From: Guptibacillus hwajinpoensis
GTDB taxonomy: Bacteria; Bacillota; Bacilli; Bacillales; Guptibacillaceae
Assembly (NCBI RefSeq): GCF_005144865.1
Contig: NZ_SWFM01000001.1
Coordinates: forward strand, 558,001 to 622,000
Direction: 5' to 3'
DNA length: 64,000 nt
Shown one piece after another: positions 20,044 to 28,287 of the stretch. The first letter of the stretch is position 1. Each line of letters begins with the position of its first letter. Under the pieces are notes generated by a model. The model had not been told where the DNA came from. It saw nothing but the letters and a program-made list of their open reading frames with translations, and ran no database searches. Both the position numbers and the translations under genes were made by a program.

Positions 20044-20475
20044 CTACAAATCGAAATCCATCATGCTTTCCGCGATCTCAGAGAACGATTCTTCTGAGGC
20101 ATTGAAATACTCTTCCCAAACTGACTTATTCCAAATTTCAAGCCTGTTCGATACACCGATAACAACGCATTCTTTTTCAAGACCGGCATATTGACGTAAA
20201 GTACCTGCAATGTTTACCCTGCCCTGTTTATCCAATTGGCATTCAGTAGCACCAGAGAAAAAGAATCGGGTAAAAGCACGAGCATCTTTCTTTGTAAAAG
20301 GAAGTGTCTTCATCTTCTCTTCGAGGACTTCCCATTCGTTCATTGGATAGCCAAAAATACATTTATCTAGCCCGCGGGTTAAGACGAAGGTTTCACCAAG
20401 TTCTTCACGAAACTTAGCGGGAATAATCATTCTGCCTTTTTCATCAACAGTATGCTGATATTCCCCCATAAACAT
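20044..20475 (-). CDS. mraZ: transcriptional regulator MraZ
   Basis: DNA-binding protein of the AbrB/SpoVT fold that controls its own division cluster. Two SpoVT-AbrB repeats are visible: [20 protein letters not shown] at the start and [19 protein letters not shown] near residue 75. The frame opens earlier at 20496, but GGTGGAG precedes the ATG at 20475 and gives the standard 143 residues. It is the first gene of the cluster, and the region just upstream carries repeated GTGG boxes of the kind MraZ binds. Confidence 0.96.
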   Translation of the reverse strand: MFMGEYQHTVDEKGRMIIPAKFREELGETFVLTRGLDKCIFGYPMNEWEVLEEKMKTLPFTKKDARAFTRFFFSGATECQLDKQGRVNIAGTLRQYAGLEKECVVIGVSNRLEIWNKSVWEEYFNASEESFSEIAESMMDFDL

Positions 20476-20513
20476 GGCTTTCTCCACCTCTCCCACTTTC
20501 TACCTCTAAGTTA

Positions 20514-20537
20514 CCACAACTCCCCACTTTTCACCAC
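20514..20537 (-). promoter_or_regulatory. probable MraZ operator (three GTGG boxes at 10-bp spacing)
   Basis: Reading the minus strand, GTGG begins at 20537, 20527 and 20517, an exact ten-base period, within GTGGTGAAAA, GTGGGGAGTT and GTGGTAACTT. More GTGG copies occur at 20555-20558, 20493-20496 and 20484-20487. MraZ proteins are known to bind tandem repeats spaced one helical turn apart upstream of mraZ. No clear -10/-35 pair was identified in 20476-20563. Confidence 0.6.
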
Positions 20538-20563
20538 TAAAAAATTAATTCGTACCACAACAC

Positions 20564-20591
20564 AAAAATCCTGCTGTTCAGCAGGATTTTT
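20564..20591 (-). terminator. rho-independent terminator of bshC
   Basis: AAAAATCCTGCTG and CAGCAGGATTTTT form a long stem with a tiny loop, with A/T runs on both sides. It lies between bshC and mraZ and separates the two transcripts. Confidence 0.85.
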
Positions 20592-20619
20592 ATTTAAAAC
20601 TATTCATTTATTTTATATT

Positions 20620-22242
20620 TTATAAAATAACGACTTTATGTTTTTCGTTAAAGGTAAAATCAAGCTCCATTAAGCGGTCAACAAAATCCGGTCCATGCCA
20701 GTTTAAGAAGTAGACTGCGTTCCATTTCCGTTCCTGTGGTGCGCCATTTGGTTTTAATGAAAGTCCAATCTCATCGAATTTAGAAAGATCATTCTCATGT
20801 TTGTATTCAATTGAGCTGTATAGTTTATTTTGAAGAAGGTCGAGCTGCCTTTGAAGAAAGCGGCCATTTTTCTCTGCATATCTCTCAAGTCCACTGTCCA
20901 CTATCTTCGTTAGATTTAGTAGTTCCTGATGAATGTTTTCTACTTTTACTTTCGCTTCTTTAAACGTACCACCGATCCCCACATCATCAAGGTCACTAAC
21001 ATAGTTGTCTTTGAAAGGACTAATTCCTGACCGCAATACCTCTTCCATAGATAGCGACAAATCCGTAAGATGCTTTTGGATATGACGTTCAACAAAAGTA
21101 AATGTTAATCGAGGAACGATAACAGGCATTTTAAAATCAAATATTCGGAAGGCTGGTTTAAGTAGTGCCCAATAAGCTAGCTCTCCTGGACCCGCTACAA
21201 ACGCGAGCACAGGAAACATCACATCCTGCATAATCGGTCGAGTTACAACGTTATTACTTAATTCTTCTGGGTGGTGATGAGCAATGTTGAGCAGGTCATC
21301 TCTAGTGAAAGTCGCTGCAATAGCTTTCCCTTCAAACCCATCTCCATTTCGTTCTAGAAGAATACGCTCTCCTTTGACTTGCGCAAACAAATTTGCCTGA
21401 CGTTCGTCTAGTTCCACCCCAATTGGATAGCCTTGTTCTTTAAGCTGATCCGCCTGCTTAATGACTGCCTCATTAATCGCCTCATTGTTATCAATCATCT
21501 TCTTAAAAGCATCAACCTGAAGTTCACGAAACTCGGTATTTCCAGAATCAACAAGTACAAGTCCGTGCTTAGAGAAAAGCTCTGCCATCATGAAACAGAA
21601 ATGATCAACAAATGTATCCGACTTGTCGGTAACGTCTTCAAGCCATTCCTGAAGATCCTTTGTATAAGACGTTTCACCAAAGTGTTGAAGCATCTCCTTT
21701 GTCCAGCCGTTAAGCTTTTCTTTATCAAGTGCTATGTCAGATAACGCTTGCTTCGTAAATTGCTTTTGAGGAACAGCCTCTTTCTTCTCTCGGTTCTTAT
21801 CATACGTAAAGATATGATTCACTTCATGATAATCATGATCCTCTCCAGCAACCCAGAATATAGGTATAACTGGCACTCCAAGCGCTTCCTCTTTCTCTTC
21901 AGCGAGTTTAATCACTGATAAAGCTTTATTAATTGTATAAAGAGGTCCAGTCAAAACACCCGCCTGCTGTCCTGCTACGACAGTGACTGCGTCACTTTGG
22001 TTCAATCGTTCAATGTTTTTCATTGCACGCTCATTAGCATCGTACTTTACATTGAATGTTTTCAGATGAGCCGTTAAGGAAGTACGATCGTAATCGCGTT
22101 CCATAAGCTCATTATATCTGTCTTCGTATGATGTTGAATCCTGATATGTATAGTCAAAAAAAGCCGAGATGTTTTTCTTCTCAGCGATGTAATCTGTTGC
22201 AATTACATTTGATCCTGGAAGGAATGTTTCAGTGAGTTTCAT
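20620..22242 (-). CDS. bshC: bacillithiol biosynthesis cysteine-adding enzyme
   Basis: Adds cysteine to glucosaminyl-malate, the last step of bacillithiol synthesis. Length 540 residues, with the family start MKLTETFLPGSNVIATDYI, the Rossmann-like segment VTVVAGQQAGVLTGPLYTI near residue 90, and FWVAGEDHDYHEVNHIF near 128. A C-terminal coiled-coil part begins near residue 455. It corresponds to yllA, which sits next to mraZ in B. subtilis too. Its presence predicts that the cell uses bacillithiol as its main thiol. Confidence 0.93.
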   Translation of the reverse strand: MKLTETFLPGSNVIATDYIAEKKNISAFFDYTYQDSTSYEDRYNELMERDYDRTSLTAHLKTFNVKYDANERAMKNIERLNQSDAVTVVAGQQAGVLTGPLYTINKALSVIKLAEEKEEALGVPVIPIFWVAGEDHDYHEVNHIFTYDKNREKKEAVPQKQFTKQALSDIALDKEKLNGWTKEMLQHFGETSYTKDLQEWLEDVTDKSDTFVDHFCFMMAELFSKHGLVLVDSGNTEFRELQVDAFKKMIDNNEAINEAVIKQADQLKEQGYPIGVELDERQANLFAQVKGERILLERNGDGFEGKAIAATFTRDDLLNIAHHHPEELSNNVVTRPIMQDVMFPVLAFVAGPGELAYWALLKPAFRIFDFKMPVIVPRLTFTFVERHIQKHLTDLSLSMEEVLRSGISPFKDNYVSDLDDVGIGGTFKEAKVKVENIHQELLNLTKIVDSGLERYAEKNGRFLQRQLDLLQNKLYSSIEYKHENDLSKFDEIGLSLKPNGAPQERKWNAVYFLNWHGPDFVDRLMELDFTFNEKHKVVIL

Positions 22243-22323
22243 AAAATTTCTTCCTTTCTTGACACAAATGCGGAACTCCGCCTTTTTAATCCTTAGTTAG
22301 TATATCAAACTTCCTGACGCCTA

Positions 22324-22380
22324 CCAAAAAAAAAGCTTATGAGTTAGACCGTTAAGATACGGTGTACTAACCCAATAAGC
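22324..22380 (-). terminator. long hairpin terminator of the panE-DUF3397 operon
   Basis: On the minus strand GCTTATTGGGTTAG pairs with CTAACTCATAAGC around an inner CACCGT/ACGGT stem, followed by nine Ts. The 5' arm lies in the last dozen codons of the DUF3397 gene, so the stop codon is inside the hairpin. Confidence 0.8.
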
Positions 22381-22727
22381 AATAGGAGGATATAAGAGGT
22401 GGAAAACAATAAAAAATTAAAACGCCACGCTCCTTTAATAACCTTATGAATATGAATATCTTCTTTTGTTTTCCAGTGAAGAACCGTAAATCCTACAGCT
22501 GCACCTACCATTAGAAGTAAGATCACCCATAAAAAGGAGTGACCAAATAATTCTACGATGATGAAATGCACGCTTAGGATGAAAAAAATTGTCGAGATAT
22601 CCACAGCAAGACGAAAGGAAAATTTTTTCTTCCGCGTCATTTTAACAGTCACAATGTACACAAGGTACCAGGCGAGAAGTGGTAAGGTTACTGCAGTAGC
22701 CACGATCCACGCCAGAACGTTTTCCAT
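22344..22727 (-). CDS. DUF3397-family membrane protein
   Basis: Small integral membrane protein of unknown function, 127 residues, with about four hydrophobic helices (residues 3-26, 42-64, 67-84 and 104-124) and a basic loop MTRKKKFSFRLAVD. Members of this family usually lie beside panE or bshC in Bacillaceae, which is the case here. Its end overlaps the operon terminator. No catalytic motif is visible. Confidence 0.8.
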   Translation of the reverse strand: MENVLAWIVATAVTLPLLAWYLVYIVTVKMTRKKKFSFRLAVDISTIFFILSVHFIIVELFGHSFLWVILLLMVGAAVGFTVLHWKTKEDIHIHKVIKGAWRFNFLLFSTSYILLLLIGLVHRILTV

Positions 22728-22745
22728 TTAAGTACACTCCCTTCT

Positions 22746-23624
22746 TTAGTTTCTTATCTTCTCAAGCCCTTTGATACTGTCATATACAAATCTTGAATAC
22801 GGAACGTCTAGCCCCTTTAATTCTGCTTGCTTAAGAATAACTCCGGTAATGGCATCAATTTCAGTTTGGCGTCCACCCTTTAAATCAGCGAGCATAGAAG
22901 ACGTATTCCTCGCTGTTTGCCTGCATACAGCTTGAACATTGCAGAGAGCCTCTTCATAGTCTAGTTCGAGAACTTGTGAGGATTCTCTAACTAATTCTCT
23001 TAATATCGTGTAAAACCTTGCATTCGTGAGCAATTCTCCATTTTCTATGCCAAAGATTCCGGTTAATGGATTAATCGCACAGTTCACTACGAGCTTTCTA
23101 GCTAGCATATGATACCAGTCTTTTACATAGTAAATTGGAAAGTCTTCACTTGAAAGATTATGTATTGATCTCGGTACGCCTCGATAAGTACTTACTTCAA
23201 TAGTGCCAACTCCTTTATGTAGAACTGTCACATCATCAAGCTTTTTTGCTCCATGATTAATAATCCCAACTAAGATATTGTGGGATATGGACTCAAGATG
23301 CTGAATATGCGCCATCCCATTCTGAATGAAAAGCATATCCGGAATTTCTTCTCCAAAAACCTTATTGATACTCTCAACAACTGATGGAACCTGTTGTGAT
23401 TTCACAGCTACAATTAATAAATCGACTTTGTCATCTTCAAGAACAGATGTTGATTGGACAGTAACTTGAGACACCTTTGTCCCTCTATACTGAATGCCTT
23501 CTGCTTTTAATTTATTTGCTTGTTGCACCTCATGGCAAACAAGAGTCACAATATGGTTCGCCATTGCAAACTTTGCAGCTAAAAGCAATCCAATCGATCC
23601 AGCTCCTATAATCGTTATTCTCAA
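22746..23624 (-). CDS. panE: 2-dehydropantoate 2-reductase
   Basis: NADPH-dependent reduction of ketopantoate to pantoate for coenzyme A synthesis. The N-terminal Rossmann motif is ITIIGAGSIGLLLA, a conserved IVAVKSQQV segment lies near residue 74, and LVVNCAINPLTGIFG near residue 175 carries the catalytic lysine/asparagine region. A GTG at 23636 overlaps the AAAGGTGGGG ribosome site; the TTG at 23624 has better spacing and gives 292 residues beginning MRITIIGAG, which fits the family. Equivalent of ylbQ. Confidence 0.9.
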   Translation of the reverse strand: MRITIIGAGSIGLLLAAKFAMANHIVTLVCHEVQQANKLKAEGIQYRGTKVSQVTVQSTSVLEDDKVDLLIVAVKSQQVPSVVESINKVFGEEIPDMLFIQNGMAHIQHLESISHNILVGIINHGAKKLDDVTVLHKGVGTIEVSTYRGVPRSIHNLSSEDFPIYYVKDWYHMLARKLVVNCAINPLTGIFGIENGELLTNARFYTILRELVRESSQVLELDYEEALCNVQAVCRQTARNTSSMLADLKGGRQTEIDAITGVILKQAELKGLDVPYSRFVYDSIKGLEKIRN

Positions 23625-23698
23625 ACAATTCCCCACCTTTGTAGGTCGAATGAAACTTGCATTTCTTAAAGTTTAGCATATGTATTTCATCTTTATTA

Positions 23699-23733
23699 TA
23701 AAAAAATCCCTTAACAGTTAAGTTAAGGGATTT
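23699..23733 (-). terminator. rho-independent terminator of the acyl-CoA carboxylase operon
   Basis: AATCCCTTAAC and GTTAAGGGATT form a stem with a six-base loop; on the minus strand seven Ts follow. It lies ten bases after the carboxyltransferase stop. Confidence 0.88.
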
Positions 23734-23742
23734 GCTCTGTTT

Positions 23743-25275
23743 TTATACAGGATAAACTGGATGCTTTTTATCAGGAGCAGGTACATCTTTTGCCTCATAA
23801 TACGATAAGCGATCCACAAGCACTTCACGAAGTTCACTGCCAGGTACAATGTCATCAACAATAAGCTCTGAAGCAAGTTTATAAATATCAATATGCTCTT
23901 TATATTCTCGATGTTTACCTTTCACATATTCCATCCGTTCTTTGGGATCTTCAATGGCATTAATTTTATTAGCATAAACTGCATTCACTGCAGCCTCTGG
24001 CCCCATTACTGCAATTTGTGCAGTAGGTAGCGCGATGCAGCAGTCTGGTTCAAATGCTGGCCCAGCCATAGCATATAACCCTGCACCGTAAGCTTTTCTA
24101 ACTACAACAGAGATTTTCGGAACTGTTGCAGAGCTCATAGCGGCAATTAATTTTGCACCGTGTCTAATAATTCCTGCCGTCTCGACTTTTGTCCCAATCA
24201 TAAACCCTGGTACATCAGCTAGAAAGACCAGTGGAATATGATACGCATCACAGAGCTGAATAAACTTTGCCCCTTTATCAGCAGAATCGACGAACAGAAC
24301 GCCACCTTTTACCTTAGGCTGATTCGCAATGAGACCAACAACACGTCCATCTATTCTAGCGAACCCTGTTATCAATTCAGGAGCAAAAAGCTTCTTCATT
24401 TCAAAAAAACTTTCTCCGTCAACGAGCGCATCAATTAAATCATACATATTGAAAGGCGCATTTTGATTCTCAGGTACGATGTCAGTAATTGACTTCTCTA
24501 GTGAAGGTAGCTTCCCTTCTAAACGAGGCGTTCTTTTGTGGAAATTGCCCGGAAAATAACCTAGATAGGTTCTTCCCAATTCAATTGCATGCTCTTCATT
24601 TTCAGCAAGAACATCACCGCATCCACTTGTACTGCAGTGCATTCTAGCACCACCCATTTGCTCAAGCGTCACTTTCTCACCAATTACCTTTTCAGCCATT
24701 CGCGGTGACCCAAGATACATGGAAGCATTTTTATCAACCATGATCACAATGTCACAGAAAGCTGGTATGTACGCACCCCCTGCTGCAGATGGGCCAAATA
24801 GAAGACAAATTTGAGGAACCATTCCAGACATTTTCACCTGATTATGAAAGATTCTACCTGCACCACGTCGATTCGGAAACATTTCAAGCTGATCTGTAAT
24901 ACGTGCGCCCGCTGAATCTACAAGGTAAAGAAGCGGAACCTTAAGGTTCATAGCTGTTTCTTGAATGCGAATGATTTTTTCTACAGTTCTAGCCCCCCAT
25001 GAACCAGCCTTTACAGTTGAGTCATTTGCCATGACACAAACCTTTTCGCCATTCACCTTACCGATCGCAGTCACAACACCGTCAGCAGGAAGATCACTTG
25101 CATGGTTATTTGCAAATTTACCATCTTCTGTATACTGTCCATTATCAAATAAGAGGTTCAGGCGATCACGTACAAAAAGTTTATTCGTTTCTTTAAGCTT
25201 CTGATGGTATTTATCTGCACCACCAGATTCAATCTCGTTCGCTTTTGTTTGCAACATTTCTTCAAGATGATTCAT
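23743..25275 (-). CDS. acyl-CoA carboxylase, carboxyltransferase subunit (YngE-like)
   Basis: Moves CO2 from carboxybiotin to an acyl-CoA. The crotonase-type fold has both halves: an oxyanion segment GAGRIFHNQVKMSG and LLFGPSAAGGAYIPAFCD near residue 160, and the C-terminal half with DVPGFMIGTKVETAGIIRHG near 365 and KISVVVRKAYGAGLYAM. AAGGAGGATG precedes the ATG at 25275, giving 510 residues. With the biotin carrier and biotin carboxylase upstream it forms one operon. Substrate is not decided by sequence alone; propionyl-CoA and methylcrotonoyl-CoA are both possible, and B. subtilis yng genes suggest branched-chain degradation. Confidence 0.9.
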   Translation of the reverse strand: MNHLEEMLQTKANEIESGGADKYHQKLKETNKLFVRDRLNLLFDNGQYTEDGKFANNHASDLPADGVVTAIGKVNGEKVCVMANDSTVKAGSWGARTVEKIIRIQETAMNLKVPLLYLVDSAGARITDQLEMFPNRRGAGRIFHNQVKMSGMVPQICLLFGPSAAGGAYIPAFCDIVIMVDKNASMYLGSPRMAEKVIGEKVTLEQMGGARMHCSTSGCGDVLAENEEHAIELGRTYLGYFPGNFHKRTPRLEGKLPSLEKSITDIVPENQNAPFNMYDLIDALVDGESFFEMKKLFAPELITGFARIDGRVVGLIANQPKVKGGVLFVDSADKGAKFIQLCDAYHIPLVFLADVPGFMIGTKVETAGIIRHGAKLIAAMSSATVPKISVVVRKAYGAGLYAMAGPAFEPDCCIALPTAQIAVMGPEAAVNAVYANKINAIEDPKERMEYVKGKHREYKEHIDIYKLASELIVDDIVPGSELREVLVDRLSYYEAKDVPAPDKKHPVYPV

Positions 25276-25329
25276 TAAGCATCCTCCTTCAAATTCCATT
25301 TAGATCGAGCGCTCGTTCAGCCTAAATTC

Positions 25330-25542
25330 CTACTTAATTTTGACGAGTACATCACCTTCGTTAACAAAATCCCCGATCGAAACCTTCACTTCCGCTACTG
25401 TTCCTTCTTCTACTCCTTCAATAGGAATCTCCATTTTCATTGATTCAAGCATAACGAGTTCTTGTCCGGATGTAATTGAATCTCCTTCTGCTACCATTAC
25501 GTTTAATACTGTTCCTGCCATCGATGCTTTTACTTCTTGCAT
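25330..25542 (-). CDS. biotin carrier protein (biotinyl-domain, YngHB-like)
   Basis: A free-standing biotinyl domain of 70 residues. The biotinylation lysine is in LESMKMEIP near residue 33. AAAGGA sits eight bases before the ATG at 25542; an ATG at 25551 overlaps the ribosome site. It lies between the biotin carboxylase and the carboxyltransferase, so it carries biotin between those two subunits. Confidence 0.9.
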   Translation of the reverse strand: MQEVKASMAGTVLNVMVAEGDSITSGQELVMLESMKMEIPIEGVEEGTVAEVKVSIGDFVNEGDVLVKIK

Positions 25543-25564
25543 ATCTATCATTCCTTTTCTAGGT

Positions 25565-26905
25565 TTATTTTTTGACTGTAAGATTCTCAGCTAAGTAAGC
25601 CGTTGAATAATCTCCTTGCATGAACTTCTCTTCTCTTAATAGTTGTGCAAAAAGAGGACCGTTGTGTTTAATCCCCGTTAATGAAAAGCCTTCAAAAAAT
25701 GCCTGACCTGTTTTGATTGCCTCATCTCGCGTTTCTCCCTTGACGATAATTTTTGCAATCATCGGATCATAGAATGGGGAGACACTTGATCCACTCTCAT
25801 AACCTGAATCGATACGAACATTCTCCATATCTTTAAAATGAAGCGTTTCAATCTTTCCTGGTGATGGCATAAACGTTGATGGGTCTTCTGCATATAATCT
25901 GAATTCAATACTGTGGCCTGTTGGCAAAATGTCTTCCTGCTTTAACGGAAGTGATCGCCCTTCTGCTACAAGAAGCTGCCATTCTACTAAATCGACACCA
26001 ATTGTTTCTTCAGTGATTGGATGTTCGACCTGTAACCTCGTGTTCATTTCTAGGAAATAGAAATTCTCGTTCTGATCCATAACAAACTCTACGGTTCCTG
26101 CATTTGTATAATTTACATGCTCTGCTGCTGCTTTAGCAGCTTCACCTATTTTAGCCCTTGTTTCACTCGATATTAATGGGGACGGTGTTTCCTCAAGAAC
26201 CTTCTGGTTTCTTCGTTGAATTGAGCAGTTTCTCTCATAAAGATGAACAATATTACCTTGTTTATCTCCAACAATTTGAACTTCAATATGCCGAGCTTGG
26301 TCGATAAACTTCTCAACAAACATAGCACCATTACCAAAATAAGCCTTCGCTCTGTTTTGACTGGATGCGAATGCTTTTTCAAGTTGCTGGTCATTCTCAC
26401 AGCGTTGCATACCGATACCGCCTCCGCCAGCTGCTGCTTTTAACATAACTGGATAGCCTATTTCATTTGCATACGATATAGCCGCTGTAACATCTTCAAT
26501 CTCAGCACTGCCTGGCACAACAGGAACACCCGCTTCTATCATTGTTTTTCTTGCGGTTATCTTATCCCCCATTGATTCAACAACGTCTGCTGATGGGCCA
26601 ATAAACGCAATACCTAGATCCTCTACTTTCCTTACAAAGGATGCATTCTCTGAAAGAAATCCGTATCCTGGATGAATGGCATCAACTTTCTCATCTTGAG
26701 CGATTTTCAAAATCACATCCTGGTTTAAGTATGATTTCGCTGCAGGTGGATCACCGATTTCATATGCTTTCGTTGCGTGTTTTACATATGGTAGTTCTTT
26801 GTCTGCACTCGAATAAACAGCAATTGTCTCAATACCAAGTCTGCTGCATGTTCTTATAATTCGTTCTACGATTTCGCCACGGTTTGCAATTAGGATTTTT
26901 TTCAC
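25565..26905 (-). CDS. biotin carboxylase subunit of acyl-CoA carboxylase
   Basis: ATP-grasp enzyme that carboxylates biotin on the carrier. It opens with KKILIANRGEIVERIIRTC, has the glycine-rich ATP loop KAAAGGGGIGMQR near residue 160, the EETPSP segment near 230 and the EMNTRLQVEHPITE motif near 285. Length 446 residues, standard. Start is GTG at 26905 after GAGAGGAG. Similar to the N-terminal third of the pyruvate carboxylase in this window, but separate from it. The interval 26906-27057 shows no clear sigma-A promoter for the operon. Confidence 0.93.
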   Translation of the reverse strand: MKKILIANRGEIVERIIRTCSRLGIETIAVYSSADKELPYVKHATKAYEIGDPPAAKSYLNQDVILKIAQDEKVDAIHPGYGFLSENASFVRKVEDLGIAFIGPSADVVESMGDKITARKTMIEAGVPVVPGSAEIEDVTAAISYANEIGYPVMLKAAAGGGGIGMQRCENDQQLEKAFASSQNRAKAYFGNGAMFVEKFIDQARHIEVQIVGDKQGNIVHLYERNCSIQRRNQKVLEETPSPLISSETRAKIGEAAKAAAEHVNYTNAGTVEFVMDQNENFYFLEMNTRLQVEHPITEETIGVDLVEWQLLVAEGRSLPLKQEDILPTGHSIEFRLYAEDPSTFMPSPGKIETLHFKDMENVRIDSGYESGSSVSPFYDPMIAKIIVKGETRDEAIKTGQAFFEGFSLTGIKHNGPLFAQLLREEKFMQGDYSTAYLAENLTVKK

Positions 26906-27057
26906 GTTTTCGCTCCTCTCATAACACTAGCAAATTAATGGGTTGAAAACCCTTACATTTATCATATCATTAAATGAGCATCACGTTTCAACAAATATTC
27001 AAATTATTCCTTTTTGACTTTGTTTTTTGAAATGAAGAAAAGTTTAGCGTTTTCAGG

Positions 27058-27063
27058 TATAAT
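27058..27063 (+). promoter_or_regulatory. possible -10 element for ylbP
   Basis: A perfect TATAAT lies about 60 bases before ylbP on the plus strand. No matching -35 box is seen at 16-18 bases, so the promoter is only partly supported. Confidence 0.3.
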
Positions 27064-27125
27064 AGAATAGTGAAGATTCTATTTATTTCACCACAGACAC
27101 TAAGCAATTTTTGGAGGGGGCCGCT

Positions 27126-27599
27126 ATGGTAGACTTGACAGTTCGTCCACTTGTAATCAATTACAAAACTCTAGAAGAGTTTAAGAAATTTAAAGAGTTT
27201 GGTATTCAAGAGCTTTCCATGATGGAAGATTTACAGGACAATATAATTGAAAATGACAGTGAATCTCCATTCTATGGCATTTATTTTGGAGAGACGCTCG
27301 TGGCTAGAATGAGCCTATATCGCATTGATGGGAAATACGATCGCTATTTCGATCCTCCACAGGATTACCTTGAACTATGGAAACTTGAAGTGCTTCCGCA
27401 ATATCACAACCGTTCTTACGGTTCCACACTTGTTAATTTCGCTAAAACATTTAATGTTCCAGTGAAAACAAATGCTAGACAGGGCTCTGGAGAGTTCTGG
27501 GAGAAGATGGGGTTTGAAGCCGTTACGTATCATCCTGAACGTGATCGCGGGGAAAATCCATATGTGTGGTACCCTGAAGGTGTTTCAGAACAAGAGTAA
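27126..27599 (+). CDS. ylbP: GNAT-family N-acetyltransferase YlbP
   Basis: Small acetyltransferase of unknown substrate. The GNAT core is seen in FYGIYFGETLVARMSLY (strand 2-3), LELWKLEVLPQYHNRSYGSTLVNFAK near residue 95, which is the acetyl-CoA pyrophosphate-binding segment, and FWEKMGFEAV near 130. GGAGGGGG precedes the ATG at 27126; a TTG at 27111 lies within that site. Length 157 residues, near that of the B. subtilis protein. It is a single-gene plus-strand transcript, convergent with rsfA. Confidence 0.88.
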   Translation: MVDLTVRPLVINYKTLEEFKKFKEFGIQELSMMEDLQDNIIENDSESPFYGIYFGETLVARMSLYRIDGKYDRYFDPPQDYLELWKLEVLPQYHNRSYGSTLVNFAKTFNVPVKTNARQGSGEFWEKMGFEAVTYHPERDRGENPYVWYPEGVSEQE

Positions 27600-27605
27600 C
27601 TACAG

Positions 27606-27645
27606 AAAAATAGGAGCCGCCCACGTCGGGCAGCTCCTATTTTTT
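27606..27645. terminator. bidirectional terminator between ylbP and rsfA
   Basis: AAAAATAGGAGC pairs with GCTCCTATTTTT, with an inner GCCC/GGGC stem. T runs flank both sides and the convergent genes share it; its right arm overlaps the end of rsfA. Confidence 0.88.
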
Positions 27646-28200
27646 CACTTTCTCTAAATTCCCATTAGCATCCATCTGAAAACGCATACTCCCCTGATCT
27701 TCCTCCTGGAAAATGACCATCTTTCTCGCCTTCTCCATAATCTCTAATAACGATTGGTAATCTTCCTGAACAGTCATATACTCTTTCTCTAGCTGATGAA
27801 GATGCTGTTTAAGCTGTAGATTTTCTGCAAGAGTCTCCTGTAATGATGTCTCATTCCTCGCTACTTCAGATAGATATGATTTAGACTTAATGAGTATAGC
27901 AATGGCTTCATCAATTAAATCCATGCTTTGATCTTCACATGCTGTTTCTTGTTTATTCTCTGGCTGGCTTTTCTTTTGCTCTTTCCGCTGTTTTTTAGCG
28001 AGTGAAATCGCTGCTTCATATTGCTTTCGAATCAATGAATTCCATCTAAATCCACATGCAGCAGGAGTTCGTGATAATTTTTTTCCCACTTCTTCAAAGG
28101 CAGCAAGTTGTGTACTGGCTTCTCTAATATGACGTAATACGACCTCTGCAAGTAAAACATCTTCATCTTTAGACCATGCATCCTGGCGAATTGGTACCAA
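27637..28200 (-). CDS. rsfA: RsfA-family prespore transcription factor
   Basis: Regulator of sigma-F genes in the forespore of B. subtilis (ylbO). The N-terminal Myb/SANT-like DNA-binding domain is clear: RQDAWSKDEDVLLAEVVLRH and FEEVGKKLSRTPAACGFRWN (residues 5-55). It is followed by a basic linker and a coiled coil (about 120-165). The start is uncertain: the frame extends to 28242, but a TTG at 28200 has a GGGGGG site seven bases upstream and matches where the family begins, giving 187 residues. Confidence 0.85.
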   Translation of the reverse strand: MVPIRQDAWSKDEDVLLAEVVLRHIREASTQLAAFEEVGKKLSRTPAACGFRWNSLIRKQYEAAISLAKKQRKEQKKSQPENKQETACEDQSMDLIDEAIAILIKSKSYLSEVARNETSLQETLAENLQLKQHLHQLEKEYMTVQEDYQSLLEIMEKARKMVIFQEEDQGSMRFQMDANGNLEKVKK

Positions 28201-28287
28201 TCGCAATCCCCCCAATAACCGTTTTACAGTCATCTTATGCATTTGATAGATATAGTAGACTTTCAGATTTCAAAAATAGTTATTTAA

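Noticed and set aside
26985..27001. GAATATT, a perfect sigma-E -35 match, upstream of the biotin carboxylase
   Set aside because: No -10 box is found 14-15 bases downstream.
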